64,000 bases of DNA from NCBI RefSeq assembly GCF_913775985.1, contig NZ_CAJYMB010000147.1, positions 310,001-374,000 on the forward strand. The letters run 5' to 3'. Shown in pieces: positions 63,581 through 64,000 of the stretch. Numbering within the stretch: position 1 is the first letter of the stretch; every line of letters begins with the position of its first letter. A program made the position numbers and the translations under genes. The stretch is from an uncultured Pluralibacter sp. Lineage in GTDB: Bacteria; Pseudomonadota; Gammaproteobacteria; Enterobacterales; Enterobacteriaceae. The notes below the pieces were generated by a model. It saw only the letters and a program-made list of their open reading frames with translations, was not told where the DNA came from and ran no database searches.

Positions 63581-64000
63581 GTGGCGAAAGCAGCAAAACG
63601 CGCATTTGTCTGTAATGAATGCGGCGCGGACTACCCGCGCTGGCAGGGGCAGTGCAGCGCCTGCCATGCCTGGAACACCATCACCGAGATGCGCATCGCC
63701 GCATCGCCAACCGTGGCGCGCAACGAGCGCCTGAGCGGCTACGCCGGCAGCGCTGGCGTCTCAAAAGTGCAAAAGCTCTCCGAGATTAGCCTCGAAGAGC
63801 TGCCGCGTTTCTCAACCGGCTTTAAAGAGTTCGATCGTGTGCTGGGCGGCGGCGTCGTGCCGGGCAGCGCCATTCTCATTGGCGGTAACCCCGGCGCCGG
63901 GAAATCCACGCTGCTGCTGCAGACGCTGTGCAAGCTGGCCGAGCAGATGAAGACCCTGTACGTCACCGGCGAGGAGTCGCTCCAGCAGGTGGCGATGCGC
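63581..64000 (+). CDS. radA: DNA repair protein RadA (5' part, continues beyond window)
   Basis: GTG 63581 after AGGAGTAAACC, 140 codons visible. The N-terminal C4 zinc finger is 'FVCNECGADYPRWQGQCSACHAWNT' (CxxC-x18-CxxC approx.), then the RecA-like core with Walker A 'GGNPGAGKSTLLLQTLCKL' and 'LYVTGEESLQQVAMR'. It helps process branched recombination intermediates. It is co-transcribed with serB, as in E. coli. The frame is open to the right edge. Confidence 0.97.
   Translation, partial: MAKAAKRAFVCNECGADYPRWQGQCSACHAWNTITEMRIAASPTVARNERLSGYAGSAGVSKVQKLSEISLEELPRFSTGFKEFDRVLGGGVVPGSAILIGGNPGAGKSTLLLQTLCKLAEQMKTLYVTGEESLQQVAMR

Overview
The window is a chromosomal segment of an enterobacterium. 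About fifty genes follow the order of the E. coli region from yjiN to radA: yjiN, hsd/mrr, yjiA, btsT, tsr, opgB, yjjA, dnaC, dnaT, yjjB, yjjP, fhuF, yjjZ, three tRNA-Leu, rsmC, holD, rimI, yjjG, prfC, osmY, ytjA, yjjU, yjjV, deoCABD, lplA, ytjB, serB, radA. The core genes look GC-rich. That richness, the pobA module and the CS1-type pilus suggest a Klebsiella/Enterobacter-like member of the Enterobacteriaceae rather than Escherichia. I do not assign a genus. Several E. coli genes are missing from their usual places: yjiX is only a remnant, and lgoTDR, yjjQ/bglJ, yjjW/yjjI and yjjJ are absent.

Region by region. 1-7.1 kb: yjiN, an AT-rich DUF3289/DUF943 pair, a succinate-semialdehyde dehydrogenase-type enzyme, a broken LysE exporter, a porin and a YfaZ-family protein. 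7.2-14.7 kb: the immigration control region, with a type I restriction-modification operon (hsdM-hsdS-hsdR) and an Mrr-like endonuclease. 14.9-20.1 kb: the GTPase YjiA, the pyruvate transporter BtsT and the serine chemoreceptor Tsr with a flagellar sigma-28 promoter. 20.2-29.1 kb: an AT-rich island holding a membrane-bound ToxR/MarT-like regulator, two FidL-like proteins, a complete CS1/CFA-I-type (alpha) chaperone-usher pilus operon and an IS630-family remnant. An imperfect direct repeat of about 920 bp shows that the regulator/pilus junction was duplicated and one copy then decayed.

29.3-34.9 kb: opgB, yjjA, the primosome genes dnaC/dnaT and the YjjB/YjjP exporter. 35.1-43.6 kb: accessory metabolism, comprising 4-hydroxybenzoate hydroxylase with an AraC regulator, a YbaK-type deacylase, an orphan PTS EIIC behind a 29-bp palindromic operator, Fur-regulated fhuF, a cation/proton antiporter, an SDR, a DUF2171 protein and yjjZ. 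43.6-56.4 kb: tRNA-Leu triplet, rsmC, holD-rimI-yjjG-prfC, osmY-ytjA, yjjU-yjjV and the deo nucleoside-catabolic operon. 56.4-64 kb: lplA and ytjB, then a three-gene ABC exporter and an AT-rich patch with a possible orphan immunity gene inserted between ytjB and serB, then serB and the start of radA.

The most interesting parts are the alpha-pilus island with its duplicated regulatory junction, the long palindrome before the orphan EIIC, the inverted repeat between hsdS and hsdR, and two small AT-rich islands that may carry toxin/immunity genes. Assignments rest on remembered protein families and visible motifs; no database search was run.
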